A DNA stretch of 64,000 nt from Ferruginibacter sp. (lineage in GTDB: Bacteria > Bacteroidota > Bacteroidia > Chitinophagales > Chitinophagaceae). The stretch spans positions 124,001 to 188,000 of the forward strand of contig JAEUVU010000019.1 of NCBI GenBank assembly GCA_016786725.1, given 5' to 3'. This document shows, piece after piece, positions 33,995 to 42,537 of the stretch. The notes beneath the pieces are model-generated. The model did no database searches. It was given only the letters and a program-made list of their open reading frames with translations, and had not been told where the DNA came from. The first letter of the stretch is position 1; each line of letters starts with the position of its first letter. The position numbers were made by a program, and so were the translations under genes.

Positions 33995-35071
33995 CTAAAA
34001 GGCAACTTTGAACTTATCACTCAAAGCTTTCAAATCGGCTACCACAGCAGGCAGCAAGGGAATACCGTTTTTCATTCTTTCTGTTTCCATTTCACATTCG
34101 GGGTCACCGGGGATGATGACTTTTTCCTGCCCGGCAACCGTTGCCGAAGAGCGAAAACGTGTGATCCATTTGTCCATGTGTTCTTTAAATTCATCCGCTG
34201 TTCTGAATGCATCAATGCGCATGGCCCCAAAAAAATGACCAATACCTTCGCCGGGCATATGATCAGGCATAGGGAGGTATGCAGGAAACGGCGGCACCCA
34301 GGGGCCATAATTTGCACCGCTGAGTATGCCTGAAAAAATATCAACAATAGCGCCCAAAGCATAGCCTTTGTGGCTTCCATGTTCTTTATCGCCGCCAAGC
34401 GGCACTAATGTACCGCCGTTCTTTAATTCGCCGGCGTTGGTAGAAACATTTCCATCTTTGTCCTGTATCCAACCGGTTGGCGCTGCTAAATTTTTTCTTT
34501 GCAGAATCTCGAGTTTGCCGTTTGCTGCAGTAGTTGTTGCAAAGTCGGCAACAAAAGCGGGTTGTGTGCCGGCAGGTATGGCAACTGCAATTGGATTGGT
34601 ACCCAACATTCTTTCTTTAGAAAAAGTGGGAGCTACCAATGCCGACGCATTCGTCATGGCAATACCGATCATATCATGTTCCAAAGCCATCATGGCGTGG
34701 TGGCCTGCAATGCCAAAATGATTGCTGTTTTTTACGCTTACCCAACCGGTGCCAACTGCTTTTGCTTTATCAATGGCAACCTGCATGGCGAATGGGGCAA
34801 CCACCAGACCCAATCCTTTATCGCCATCAACAACAGCCGTCGAAGGGCTTTCATGAACAATCTTTAGATCGGGTTTTGCATTTACCCGCTCTGCTTCCCA
34901 CAAGCGTATATAACCGCTGAGCCTGGCTACACCATGACTGTCAACACCACGCAGATCAGCTGAGAGCAAAGATTTTGCTGCTGTATCGGCATCAGTTTCA
35001 CTGCAACCGATTTCTAAAAATATGTTTTTGGAGAAGTTGCAAAGCTGATCGTATGTGAAGTTTGTACTCAT
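33995..35071 (-). CDS. Ldh-family (malate/L-lactate/ureidoglycolate-type) NAD(P)-dependent oxidoreductase
   Basis: This 358-residue protein matches the type-2 malate/L-lactate dehydrogenase family. It has LLSADLRGVDSHGVARLSGYI, VDGDKGLGLVVAPFAMQVAIDKA, the catalytic SNHFGIAGHHAMMAL and LGTNPIAVAIPAG. The fold is unrelated to classical lactate dehydrogenases. Members reduce or oxidise 2-hydroxy acids, ureidoglycolate or cyclic imines, so the substrate is open. It precedes lysC by 35 bases in the same direction. Given that neighbour, a role in amino acid metabolism is possible but only inferred. Confidence 0.92.
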   Translation of the reverse strand: MSTNFTYDQLCNFSKNIFLEIGCSETDADTAAKSLLSADLRGVDSHGVARLSGYIRLWEAERVNAKPDLKIVHESPSTAVVDGDKGLGLVVAPFAMQVAIDKAKAVGTGWVSVKNSNHFGIAGHHAMMALEHDMIGIAMTNASALVAPTFSKERMLGTNPIAVAIPAGTQPAFVADFATTTAANGKLEILQRKNLAAPTGWIQDKDGNVSTNAGELKNGGTLVPLGGDKEHGSHKGYALGAIVDIFSGILSGANYGPWVPPFPAYLPMPDHMPGEGIGHFFGAMRIDAFRTADEFKEHMDKWITRFRSSATVAGQEKVIIPGDPECEMETERMKNGIPLLPAVVADLKALSDKFKVAF

Positions 35072-35099
35072 TGAGCAAAAATAAGTTTTAATAGCATGC

Positions 35100-35714
35100 T
35101 TATTTTATTCTGAATTTATTTATCCAAGCGTTGTTTGGATCAATTATTTTATCTACAGGAACATTTTTAAAATACAGGTCTACCGGTTGTTGGGCATGTT
35201 TAATAAGCCATTCATTTTCGCCTGCTTTTAAATTCACAGCCGGATATGGAGGCACCAAATGCCATTGTAAAATACTGTCTTTGTTTTTTATTATTCCATT
35301 GTAATGACATTCGTACCATTTCCCTGCTCCAATAAGCCCTGCCGGATAAGGCTCTAAAATTATTGCCTTAATTGTGTCTGAAATGATATTGTACACACCC
35401 CATAGCTGTAAACTTTTCTTATCATCACCGTATTTCTGATGCCACTGTTGAAATTCTTCCAGAGATTGGAAAGACCCTGATGAATATGCCATCCCATTGT
35501 TGAAAAAGATAACAGCCCCATATAGGTATTTATCTTTTGCAGTGGGGTTATTAGCCTTATGATAAACTCCGTCAAACCTTAACTTATCCGTTAAAACATT
35601 TACCGGCTTATTTAATTCAGCAATAAATTCTTTTGATATTTTTCCTGTTTGGCTACAGGAAAATATCATTATAAATAAAATAAATAAGCCAATCAGATAA
35701 CTTATTCTGCTCAT
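35100..35714 (-). CDS. Lipoprotein of unknown function
   Basis: This 204-residue protein starts with a lipoprotein signal (MSRISYLIGLFILFIMIFSCSQTG) with cysteine at residue 20. The mature part is aromatic-rich and probably beta-stranded (RFDGVYHKANN, YGAVIFFNNGMAYSSGSFQSLEEFQQWHQKYG, LQLWGVYNIISDTIKAIILEPYPA). The alternating GVY and WGVYNI pattern suggests a small lipocalin-like or calycin-like fold, as inference. I recognise no named family. It lies 28 bases upstream of the Ldh-family gene on the same strand. Its AT content is higher than its neighbours (many AAT, AAA and TTA codons). Confidence 0.66.
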   Translation of the reverse strand: MSRISYLIGLFILFIMIFSCSQTGKISKEFIAELNKPVNVLTDKLRFDGVYHKANNPTAKDKYLYGAVIFFNNGMAYSSGSFQSLEEFQQWHQKYGDDKKSLQLWGVYNIISDTIKAIILEPYPAGLIGAGKWYECHYNGIIKNKDSILQWHLVPPYPAVNLKAGENEWLIKHAQQPVDLYFKNVPVDKIIDPNNAWINKFRIK

Positions 35715-35768
35715 AAAATTGTAAATATTAGTTACATCTGATCAATGATATTCAAAAATAAGTTTTTC

Positions 35769-35850
35769 CGGCGAGTCACTCCTTAAGGGTGGCTCACCAC
35801 ATTATTTTTATTTCGTTGAGTCATTCGCCATGGCGGATGAATCACCGAAA
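35769..35850. repeat. Two adjacent GAGTCA-type hairpins
   Basis: The first hairpin (35769-35797) pairs GGCGAGTCACTCC with GGGTGGCTCACC. The second (35811-35850) pairs TTTCGTTGAGTCATTCGCC with GGCGGATGAATCACCGAAA. Both hold GAGTCA and look like two copies of one element. They lie between the lipoprotein start and the LTxxQ gene end. Confidence 0.65.
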
Positions 35851-35855
35851 TAAGA

Positions 35856-35879
35856 AAGCCGCTCAAAAATGAACGGCTT
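35856..35879 (-). terminator. Hairpin terminator of the LTxxQ-like gene
   Basis: AAGCCG and CGGCTT form the outer stem and TCA/TGA the inner one. On the minus strand a T-rich tail follows. Confidence 0.65.
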
Positions 35880-35937
35880 CTTTTGCTCAACCTTACTGCC
35901 GGAAAAGTGACTGATGCTCTTCCTGCGAATAAAATTT

Positions 35938-36312
35938 TTATGGATTGTTTGGTTTGGATGCTTTGAATTTTTCTCTTTGCTCAGGAGTTAAAATAGCCTG
36001 AATTTTCTGTGCCTGTGCTTTTTTAAGTTCATGCAATTGTTTTTTCTTATCATCGTCCGATAATTGCGTATTATTTTCAATTTCGTCTTTGGCTGCTTTA
36101 CCGGATTGCATGATCTCTTTCAGTTTACCTTTTTGCTCCCTGGTAAGATCTAATTCCCTGAACCGTTCTTTGCGTCGTTGTTTATCAGCTTTATTGTCAG
36201 CAACGGGGGTTTGTTGGGCAGAATCTGCCTTTGCCACTGCCGGCTGGCGTTCTATTTGTGCTGAAGCCGTAAAAGTAAAAAGGGAAATCAATAGAACGAA
36301 AGTTATTTTCAT
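35938..36312 (-). CDS. Small periplasmic Spy/CpxP-like (LTxxQ) protein
   Basis: This 124-residue protein has a signal peptide (MKITFVLLISLFTFTASAQ) and a highly charged helical body. It has the two characteristic LTxxQ-like elements, LDLTREQKGKLKEIMQSG and ILTPEQREKFKAS. Between them is a long coiled segment (KAAKDEIENNTQLSDDDKKKQLHELKKAQAQ). Spy and CpxP are periplasmic chaperones or stress sensors. Homologues in Bacteroidota are often stress-induced, but this one has no adjacent two-component system. It stands alone, with a terminator after it. Confidence 0.82.
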   Translation of the reverse strand: MKITFVLLISLFTFTASAQIERQPAVAKADSAQQTPVADNKADKQRRKERFRELDLTREQKGKLKEIMQSGKAAKDEIENNTQLSDDDKKKQLHELKKAQAQKIQAILTPEQREKFKASKPNNP

Positions 36313-36390
36313 GTGTGTGAATTTTCTGAAAGATAGATAGTTTATTGAGGCCGAAGTTTAATATCATCTTAATAAAATCAAAAAAAAATC

Positions 36391-36452
36391 CTACAAAGCC
36401 ACGGAGAACACAAAGTTATTTTCTTTGTGAGCTTAGTGTCTTTGTGGGACTA
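36391..36452. repeat. 'CACAAAGCCACGGAG' palindromic repeat, copy 4
   Basis: ACAAAGCCACGGAGAACACAAAG is followed after a short loop by CTTTGTGAGCTTAGTGTCTTTGTGG. It is an inverted repeat related in sequence style to the copies at 1262 and 28530. Confidence 0.65.
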
Positions 36453-36483
36453 ATCTTATTCTCGTCAGTAACAATTTTAAAAG

Positions 36484-36555
36484 CTGTCAGGTTGAGCTTG
36501 TCGAAGGCGGGATGCAAATTGAATAGCACCGGTTTCGACAAGCTGTACCTGACAG
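36484..36555. repeat. 'CTGTCAGGTTGAGCTTGTCGAA' palindromic repeat, copy 1
   Basis: The left arm at 36484-36505 and the right arm at 36534-36555 are inverted, with two differences. A second copy lies at 57959-58030 with the same arm sequence. Here it sits downstream of the glutamine synthetase gene (its 3' side), and in the other case downstream of clpB. Confidence 0.8.
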
Positions 36556-36573
36556 TATTCGATTGGCATCAAA

Positions 36574-38769
36574 CTACCTCAGGAAAAGTATTTCCCTGTA
36601 TTTAGGCAGCAGCCAGAAAGCATCATCCACCAACAGTTCCAGCTTATCTACATGGTAACGGATAACATCAAAGTATTTACCTTTTACCTCATCGCAATAG
36701 GCAATGGCCATCTCACGGGTATCTGTCAGTTCATTGGCTTTCTTTCTTGCCTCGATCATCTTTTCAACATTATCACTAACAATGTTGATGTGATTGCTGA
36801 TGGTTTCAAGCACCTGTTTTTGATTGGCATAAGCGGTTTCGGACAGTCCTGCTTCTTTTAAGCCAAGGATATTTTTTATCAGCACATTCTGGTATTTTAC
36901 AGCAGATGGCAAAATGAATGTTGTTGCCAGGTCGCCCATTACCCTTGCTTCAATCTGAACTTTTTTAATGTAGGCTTCCAGCATGATCTCGTGACGGGCT
37001 TCCAACTCAGGATGGTTGTAAATTTCATTGCTGCTGAAAAGCTGTTTTACTTTATCAGTAACATAAGCATCCAATGCCAAAGGCGTAGTTTTTACATTGG
37101 GCAGGCCACGCTTTTCAGCCTCTTTTGCCCATGCTTCGCTGTAACCATCACCTTCAAACAAAACAGATTTGCTTTCTACGATGTACTTCTGGATGATCTG
37201 CATCAGCGCCACTTCCTTCTTCTCTCCTTTTTCAATCAATGCATCCACATCTTTCTTAAAACTTTTCAATGTATCGGCCATAATAGTGTTCAAAGCTGTC
37301 ATGGCATTGGCGCAATTAGCTGATGAACCTACTGCACGGAACTCAAACTTATTGCCTGTAAAAGCAAATGGTGAAGTACGGTTACGGTCGGTATTGTCCA
37401 GCATCAGTTCCGGAATGCTCTTGTGAATATCTAATTTCAGCATCGCTTCATCCTGCTCGTCGAATTTACCAGACACACGGCTTTCAACCTGGTTCAACAC
37501 TTCGGTTAAATATTTACCAATAAAGATAGAGATGATCGCAGGTGGCGCTTCATTAGCTCCCAGCCTGTGATCGTTACCTGCACTGGCGATAGATGCTCTC
37601 AACAGATCGGCATAATCATGCACGGCTTTGATTGAGTTAACAAAAAATGCCAGGAACATCAGGTTTGTCTTCGGCGTTTTACCGGGTGCAAGCAAATTAA
37701 CACCGGTATCGGTTGCCATGCTCCAGTTATTGTGTTTACCACTTCCGTTGATACCGGCAAATGGTTTTTCGTGTAATAAACATTTTAAACCGTGGCGTTT
37801 TGCCACACGTTCCATAATGTCCATCAGCAACGTGTTGTGATCAACCGCCAGGTTTGTTTCTTCAAAAATTGGTGCACACTCAAACTGTGCTGGTGCCACT
37901 TCGTTATGACGTGTACGGATGGGAATACCCAGTTTATAACTCTCCTGCTCAAAATCACGCATGAAAGCATACACTCTTTCAGGTATTGCTCCAAAATAAT
38001 GATCATCTAACTGTTGTCCTTTTGCAGGCGCATGTCCAAAAACAGTGCGGCCGGTTAAAACAAGGTCAGGGCGGGCATTTGCTAAACCTGCATCAACCAC
38101 AAAATATTCCTGCTCCCAACCCAGGGTGGCCGTAACCTTAGTTACGTTTTTATCAAAATACTGGCAAACATCAGTTGCAGCTTTATCCAAGGCAACCAAT
38201 GCTTTCAGCAAAGGAGTTTTGGTATCTAAAGATTCGCCGGTATAAGAAATAAAGATTGTTGGAATACATAAGGTTTTTCCCTGGCCAATCTCCATAATAA
38301 AAGCAGGGGAAGACGGATCCCAGGCGGTATAACCACGGGCTTCAAAAGTTGCCCTTAAACCACCATTAGGGAAAGAAGATGCATCAGGCTCCTGCTGTAT
38401 CAGCGCAGCGCCATCAAATTCTTCAATAGCTGTTCCGTCAGATTTTAAGGTAAAGAAAGAATCATGTTTTTCGGCAGATAAACCGGTAAGCGGCTGAAAC
38501 CAGTGTGTAAAATGCGTAACACCTTTTTCTTCGGCCCATGCCCTGATGCCGTTGGCTATCTGGGACCCCATATTACGATCTATTTTTTTCCCTCCTTTAA
38601 CAGAAGCTTTCAGGCTTTTAAAAGCGTCATCGCTTAAATATTTACGGGCAACTTCCAGCGTAAATACATTTTCATTAAAGATGGAGGTTATTTTTTGAGA
38701 GCCTTCTACCTTAATTTTCGGGAGGCCCCTGCTTACATTGTCTAATGCCTTAAATCTTAAAGATTCCAT
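36574..38769 (-). CDS. glnN: Glutamine synthetase type III
   Basis: This protein has 731 residues from the ATG at 38769. An in-frame ATG at 38793 would add eight residues ahead of the conserved MESLRFKALDNVSRGLPK start. The size and sequence are those of GSIII, common in Bacteroidota. It has HWFQPLTGLSAEKHDSFF, the central ALGWEQEYFVVD (metal-binding glutamates), HNEVAPAQFECAPIFEETN, and HEKPFAGINGSGKHNNWSM with the catalytic NGSGKH. It condenses glutamate and ammonia to glutamine in the cytoplasm and is a dodecamer in studied cases. It has a -7 box at 38808. Confidence 0.97.
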   Translation of the reverse strand: MESLRFKALDNVSRGLPKIKVEGSQKITSIFNENVFTLEVARKYLSDDAFKSLKASVKGGKKIDRNMGSQIANGIRAWAEEKGVTHFTHWFQPLTGLSAEKHDSFFTLKSDGTAIEEFDGAALIQQEPDASSFPNGGLRATFEARGYTAWDPSSPAFIMEIGQGKTLCIPTIFISYTGESLDTKTPLLKALVALDKAATDVCQYFDKNVTKVTATLGWEQEYFVVDAGLANARPDLVLTGRTVFGHAPAKGQQLDDHYFGAIPERVYAFMRDFEQESYKLGIPIRTRHNEVAPAQFECAPIFEETNLAVDHNTLLMDIMERVAKRHGLKCLLHEKPFAGINGSGKHNNWSMATDTGVNLLAPGKTPKTNLMFLAFFVNSIKAVHDYADLLRASIASAGNDHRLGANEAPPAIISIFIGKYLTEVLNQVESRVSGKFDEQDEAMLKLDIHKSIPELMLDNTDRNRTSPFAFTGNKFEFRAVGSSANCANAMTALNTIMADTLKSFKKDVDALIEKGEKKEVALMQIIQKYIVESKSVLFEGDGYSEAWAKEAEKRGLPNVKTTPLALDAYVTDKVKQLFSSNEIYNHPELEARHEIMLEAYIKKVQIEARVMGDLATTFILPSAVKYQNVLIKNILGLKEAGLSETAYANQKQVLETISNHINIVSDNVEKMIEARKKANELTDTREMAIAYCDEVKGKYFDVIRYHVDKLELLVDDAFWLLPKYREILFLR

Positions 38770-38807
38770 ATAATTTGCTTGTTTAAGGCGCAAAAAAACA
38801 TTAAAAT

Positions 38808-38815
38808 CAAAAATA
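38808..38815 (-). promoter_or_regulatory. -7 promoter element of glutamine synthetase
   Basis: On the minus strand this reads TATTTTTG, an exact TAnnTTTG match, about 40 bases before the ATG at 38769. Confidence 0.45.
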
Positions 38816-38885
38816 AAACAATAAATTTTTGAGTTATTCCTTAAAAAAACAAGAAATGTGGAAAAATAATTAACATTTTATAATT

Positions 38886-40145
38886 TTATAATTCATTTAT
38901 TTTTTTCAGGCTTTTCCAGCCGATACTGCACAAAAGCGGTGTTATTATTAAAGGTAACAACAGGCTTCGGTACCTCACCAACGAACCTATATTGGGTACT
39001 ATATATCCAATAAAAAGAAATACGGTAAAAGTAAAGAAGAGGAGAAAAAACAGGAAGGCTTTGTCGCTTATTATATCCTTCTTTCGCCAGAAAAAAAATA
39101 ACCGCAGCAGCAGGAAGATGTAAAAAACCAATTCGAAGCTGAAGGGCAATAGTGAATTTGGCTGCATTCCCGGATAAGGCAATAGCAGCACGTGCATTGA
39201 TGCCTGCGGCGCATTGGCTGCAAAGCCTTTAAAAGTTGGTTGTAAAGGAGTGAGCTCAATTTGTGTTGCTGCAACCGGAAGGCTCCTATAAGCCGCTTGC
39301 TTTTCTGTAATGATGGCAGGAGGATTTATTTCAGGATTAATGGAGCTGATATTGAAAAAAATCAGTGCACTTAAAGCATAAACAGCAGTAAAAACAATTG
39401 CAGCATTCCATTTTGTTTTAGCCGATAAAATCCATGCAAACAACGCAGGCAGCAAAGCCAGTAAAACAAAATTGCGGACAAGGAAAAGCAGAGCCAGGCT
39501 AACGCTGATCAACAGAATTCTCTTTACGGAAAATGCATTTTTCAAGAGCGATTGATAAACAGTGTAGACAATAACAGCCATCATTAAAAACACAACTCCG
39601 TCTTTATGAATGCCGGATGAAAAATAAAGCATTGAGGGTAGCAGAAAGCATCCCACAATAACCCACAATTGTTTGCCTGGAAATAATTTTATAAACAATC
39701 GGTATAAAATAATATGCCCGAAGAAAATAATGAAGTTGAAAAAAAGGCTATTGATATAATAATCGCCGCGGCTGAAAATATTAAAGATTGAAACCAGTTT
39801 GATAACGATATTTCCTTTCAGATCATTCCAGTACGAATCGCCGGAACTGAACATACCTGCATAGCCACCCTGGTAATCGGATGTAAAAATATTGATGAAG
39901 TACCTGCCTGGGTTTGTATGCAACAATTGATATTCTTCTCTGGCAAAATCATTCACATCCCAGTAGTCGTTTCCGGGGCCGTAGATATGTATTGATATCC
40001 AGCCAATGGCAATACCAGCAAGTATTTTGATCAAAAAGAGCGTTAACAATGTACCACTGTTTATACCACAGTTTTTAATGAATGGCACACGCAGCATGAG
40101 GGAGCACAAAATAACCAGGTAAACCGCAAATAAAAGATAATTCAA
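38886..40145 (-). CDS. Polytopic membrane protein of unknown function
   Basis: This protein has 419 residues if it starts at the TTG at 40145, directly before the first membrane helix (NYLLFAVYLVILCSLML). The frame stays open to 40262, but the extra N-terminal stretch runs through a CCTGCCTGCC palindrome, giving PAGRQG. That stretch is also upstream of a plausible -7 sequence, so I exclude it. About ten hydrophobic segments alternate with short loops. One larger external loop (PGNDYWDVNDFAREEYQLLHTNPGRYF and on) lies after helix 3. The aromatic/Asp-rich first loop recalls lipid-linked glycosyltransferases (GT-C type), but I cannot confirm this. It is divergent from purL. Confidence 0.66.
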   Translation of the reverse strand: MNYLLFAVYLVILCSLMLRVPFIKNCGINSGTLLTLFLIKILAGIAIGWISIHIYGPGNDYWDVNDFAREEYQLLHTNPGRYFINIFTSDYQGGYAGMFSSGDSYWNDLKGNIVIKLVSIFNIFSRGDYYINSLFFNFIIFFGHIILYRLFIKLFPGKQLWVIVGCFLLPSMLYFSSGIHKDGVVFLMMAVIVYTVYQSLLKNAFSVKRILLISVSLALLFLVRNFVLLALLPALFAWILSAKTKWNAAIVFTAVYALSALIFFNISSINPEINPPAIITEKQAAYRSLPVAATQIELTPLQPTFKGFAANAPQASMHVLLLPYPGMQPNSLLPFSFELVFYIFLLLRLFFFWRKKDIISDKAFLFFLLFFTFTVFLFIGYIVPNIGSLVRYRSLLLPLIITPLLCSIGWKSLKKINEL

Positions 40146-40220
40146 CTGCACAGATTTTTGGTGTGGGAAGATAGTTAAAATATTTGCTTTTATGTGGTGC
40201 GATAAAAGAGCAGCAGGTGC

Positions 40221-40228
40221 TACCTTTG
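40221..40228 (+). promoter_or_regulatory. -7 promoter element of purL
   Basis: TACCTTTG is an exact TAnnTTTG match, 50 bases before the purL ATG. A 16-base perfect palindrome follows within 6 bases, so it would lie at the very 5' end of the transcript. Confidence 0.55.
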
Positions 40229-40233
40229 CGCCC

Positions 40234-40249
40234 TGCCTGCCGGCAGGCA
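40234..40249. repeat. Perfect 16-base palindrome TGCCTGCCGGCAGGCA in the purL leader
   Basis: The palindrome is perfect and GC-rich against an AT-rich background. A variant, CCTGCCTGCCGGACAGGCGG, is inserted inside hldD at 43275, so this is a dispersed repeat unit. Confidence 0.8.
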
Positions 40250-40278
40250 TGTTTCTCAACACAGACTAATCAACATTT

Positions 40279-42537
40279 ATGGAAATAACAGTAAAAACAG
40301 CCGAGCAATTAAGACTAACAGCCGAAGAATTTGAACTGATAAAACAAAAACTGGGGCGTACGCCTAATTTTAATGAGCTCTGTTCTTTCAGCGCTATGTG
40401 GAGTGAGCATTGCAGTTATAAGAATTCGATCAAGTGGTTAAAAACTTTACCAAGAGAAGGCAAAAAAATGCTGGTAAAAGCCGGTGAAGAAAATGCAGGG
40501 TTGATGGATATTGGTGATGGCTATGGTGTGGTGTTTAAAATTGAATCGCACAATCACCCATCGGCAATTGAACCTTTCCAGGGTGCGGCTACCGGTGTGG
40601 GTGGAATTAACCGGGATATTTTTACGATGGGTGCAAGACCCATTGCTTCTTTAAATTCTTTACGTTTTGGTAAATTAACCGAAGCAAAAACGCAACATCT
40701 CTTAGCAGGTGTTGTACATGGTATTGGCCATTATGGAAATTGCTTTGGCGTACCAACAGTTGGCGGCGAGGTTTATTTTGAAGAATGTTATCATACCAAC
40801 CCCCTGGTGAATGCCATGAGTGTTGGTATTTTAAAAAATGGCGGAACGGTTTCTGCCACTTCGGGTAATGTAAAAGGCAACCCTGTTTTTTTTGTAGGAA
40901 GTGCAACCGGTAAGGATGGAATTGGCGGTGCCAGTTTTGCCTCAGCCGATATTACTGAAGACAGTGCAGAAGACTTGCCGGCTGTGCAGGTTGGTGATCC
41001 CTTCCAGGAAAAAAAATTATTAGAAGCTTGTTTAGAAGTGATACAAACCGGCGCTGTGGTTGGTATGCAGGATATGGGTGCAGCAGGAATTATTTGTTCT
41101 ACCTCTGAAATGAGTGCAAAAGGCGAAGCCGGCATGCGTATCGACCTGGATAAAGTGCCCACCCGTCAAAAAGATATGAAAGCCTGGGAATTGCTTTTGA
41201 GTGAAAGCCAGGAACGTATGTTACTGGTTGCTGAAAAAGGAAAAGAAAAACTGGTACTGGATGTTTTTGAAAAATGGGACCTGCCCTGCAGCGAAATTGG
41301 CGAAGTGACTGATGACGGCATCTTACAATTTTATATGCACGGAAATTTAGAAGCTGAGTTACCGGCACATGAACTGGTGTTGGGTGGTGGCGCTCCGCAA
41401 AATGATCGTCCGTACAGCGAACCAAAATATTTTGAAAAAATAAAAGCTTTTGATGCTTCAACAATTGCGGTACCTACCGATTTAAGATCCGTTGCAGAGC
41501 AATTGATACAGATACCAAATATAGCCAGCAAAAAATGGATCTATGTACAATACGATAGCATGGTAGGAACCGGTAATGCAAGCACCAATGCGCCAAGTGA
41601 TGCCGCTATCGTTTTGGCAAAACCAACCAATAAAGCCCTGGCCTTAACAACAGATTGTAACAGCCGCTATGTTTTTGCCGATCCTTACAAAGGCGCTATG
41701 ATAGCGGTTGCGGAAGCTGCCCGTAATATTGTTTGCAGCGGCGGCCAGCCACTGGGCGTTACCAACTGTTTAAATTTTGGTAATCCATTTGATCCTGAAG
41801 TTTATTACCAGTTTGTGCATGCAATCAAAGGCATGGGTGATGCCTGCAGAAAATTTGATACGCCGGTTACGGGCGGTAATGTTAGTTTTTATAACCAAGG
41901 GCCGGATGGTGCTGTTTACCCAACTCCAACAATTGGTATGGTGGGCGTTTTAGACAGTGTGCATGATAAAATGACGATGGATTTTAAGCAGGAAGATGAT
42001 GAGATTTACTTGGTAGGTACTCAACGCAACGATATCAATTCTTCTGAATATTTACATAAGATACATGGCGTAGAATTTTCTCCTGCACCCTATTTTGACC
42101 TTGATGAAGAATTTGAAGTGCAGCATGAAGTAAGCAAAATGATCCGCAAAAAACTCATCAATTCGGCGCATGATGTGAGCGAAGGAGGTTTGTTTGTAGC
42201 ATTGATCGAAAGTTGCTTTAACCGAAATCTTGGGTTTGAGGTTGCTTCACCCCTCTCCCCTGGAGAGGGGCTGGGGGTGAGGTCAGATGCCTACTGGTTT
42301 GGAGAAGCACAAAGCCGTGTGGTGATCTCTGTCTCCAAAGAGAACCGGGTTGATTTTATGATGTTGTTGGAAAAAATGGAAATGACGGTTACTTATTTGG
42401 GAAAAGTAACTTCGGGCAATGTAAAAATTAATGGAGAAGACTGGGGAACGGTTGCAGACTGGAAAGATAAATACGATAATGCCATTGCTAATTTGCTTAA
42501 AGGGCATGAAAGTGAAGGTGCATTAAGTGCTTTATAA
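40279..42537 (+). CDS. purL: Phosphoribosylformylglycinamidine synthase subunit PurL, with a repeat-derived insertion
   Basis: This 752-residue protein is the small PurL (FGAM synthetase). It has NFNELCSFSAMWSEHCSYKNS, VFKIESHNHPSAIEPFQGAATGVGG and IVCSGGQPLGVTNCLNFGNP. It converts FGAR to FGAM with PurQ and PurS in purine synthesis. The oddity is residues about 656-668 (ASPLSPGEGLGVR), encoded by a CCCTCTCCCCTGGAGAGGGG hairpin repeat. They lie between NLGFEV and SDAYWFGEAQSRVV, where the family is normally continuous. The reading frame is kept, so the enzyme is probably functional with an extra loop. The stop overlaps the hldD ATG by one base (TAATG). Confidence 0.95.
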   Translation: MEITVKTAEQLRLTAEEFELIKQKLGRTPNFNELCSFSAMWSEHCSYKNSIKWLKTLPREGKKMLVKAGEENAGLMDIGDGYGVVFKIESHNHPSAIEPFQGAATGVGGINRDIFTMGARPIASLNSLRFGKLTEAKTQHLLAGVVHGIGHYGNCFGVPTVGGEVYFEECYHTNPLVNAMSVGILKNGGTVSATSGNVKGNPVFFVGSATGKDGIGGASFASADITEDSAEDLPAVQVGDPFQEKKLLEACLEVIQTGAVVGMQDMGAAGIICSTSEMSAKGEAGMRIDLDKVPTRQKDMKAWELLLSESQERMLLVAEKGKEKLVLDVFEKWDLPCSEIGEVTDDGILQFYMHGNLEAELPAHELVLGGGAPQNDRPYSEPKYFEKIKAFDASTIAVPTDLRSVAEQLIQIPNIASKKWIYVQYDSMVGTGNASTNAPSDAAIVLAKPTNKALALTTDCNSRYVFADPYKGAMIAVAEAARNIVCSGGQPLGVTNCLNFGNPFDPEVYYQFVHAIKGMGDACRKFDTPVTGGNVSFYNQGPDGAVYPTPTIGMVGVLDSVHDKMTMDFKQEDDEIYLVGTQRNDINSSEYLHKIHGVEFSPAPYFDLDEEFEVQHEVSKMIRKKLINSAHDVSEGGLFVALIESCFNRNLGFEVASPLSPGEGLGVRSDAYWFGEAQSRVVISVSKENRVDFMMLLEKMEMTVTYLGKVTSGNVKINGEDWGTVADWKDKYDNAIANLLKGHESEGALSAL
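42246..42284 (+). repeat. CCCTCTCC...GGAGAGGGG palindromic repeat inserted inside purL
   Basis: TTCACCCCTCTCCCC, TGG, AGAGGGG, CT and GGGGGTGAGG form a hairpin. The length keeps the frame. A shorter relative (CTCTCCCTTCAGGGAGATGG) lies just before def at 48529. Confidence 0.85.

Noticed and set aside
36345..36605. Plus-strand open frame of 86 codons downstream of glnN
   Set aside because: It is made almost wholly of the two palindromic repeats at 36391 and 36484, so it is not a gene.
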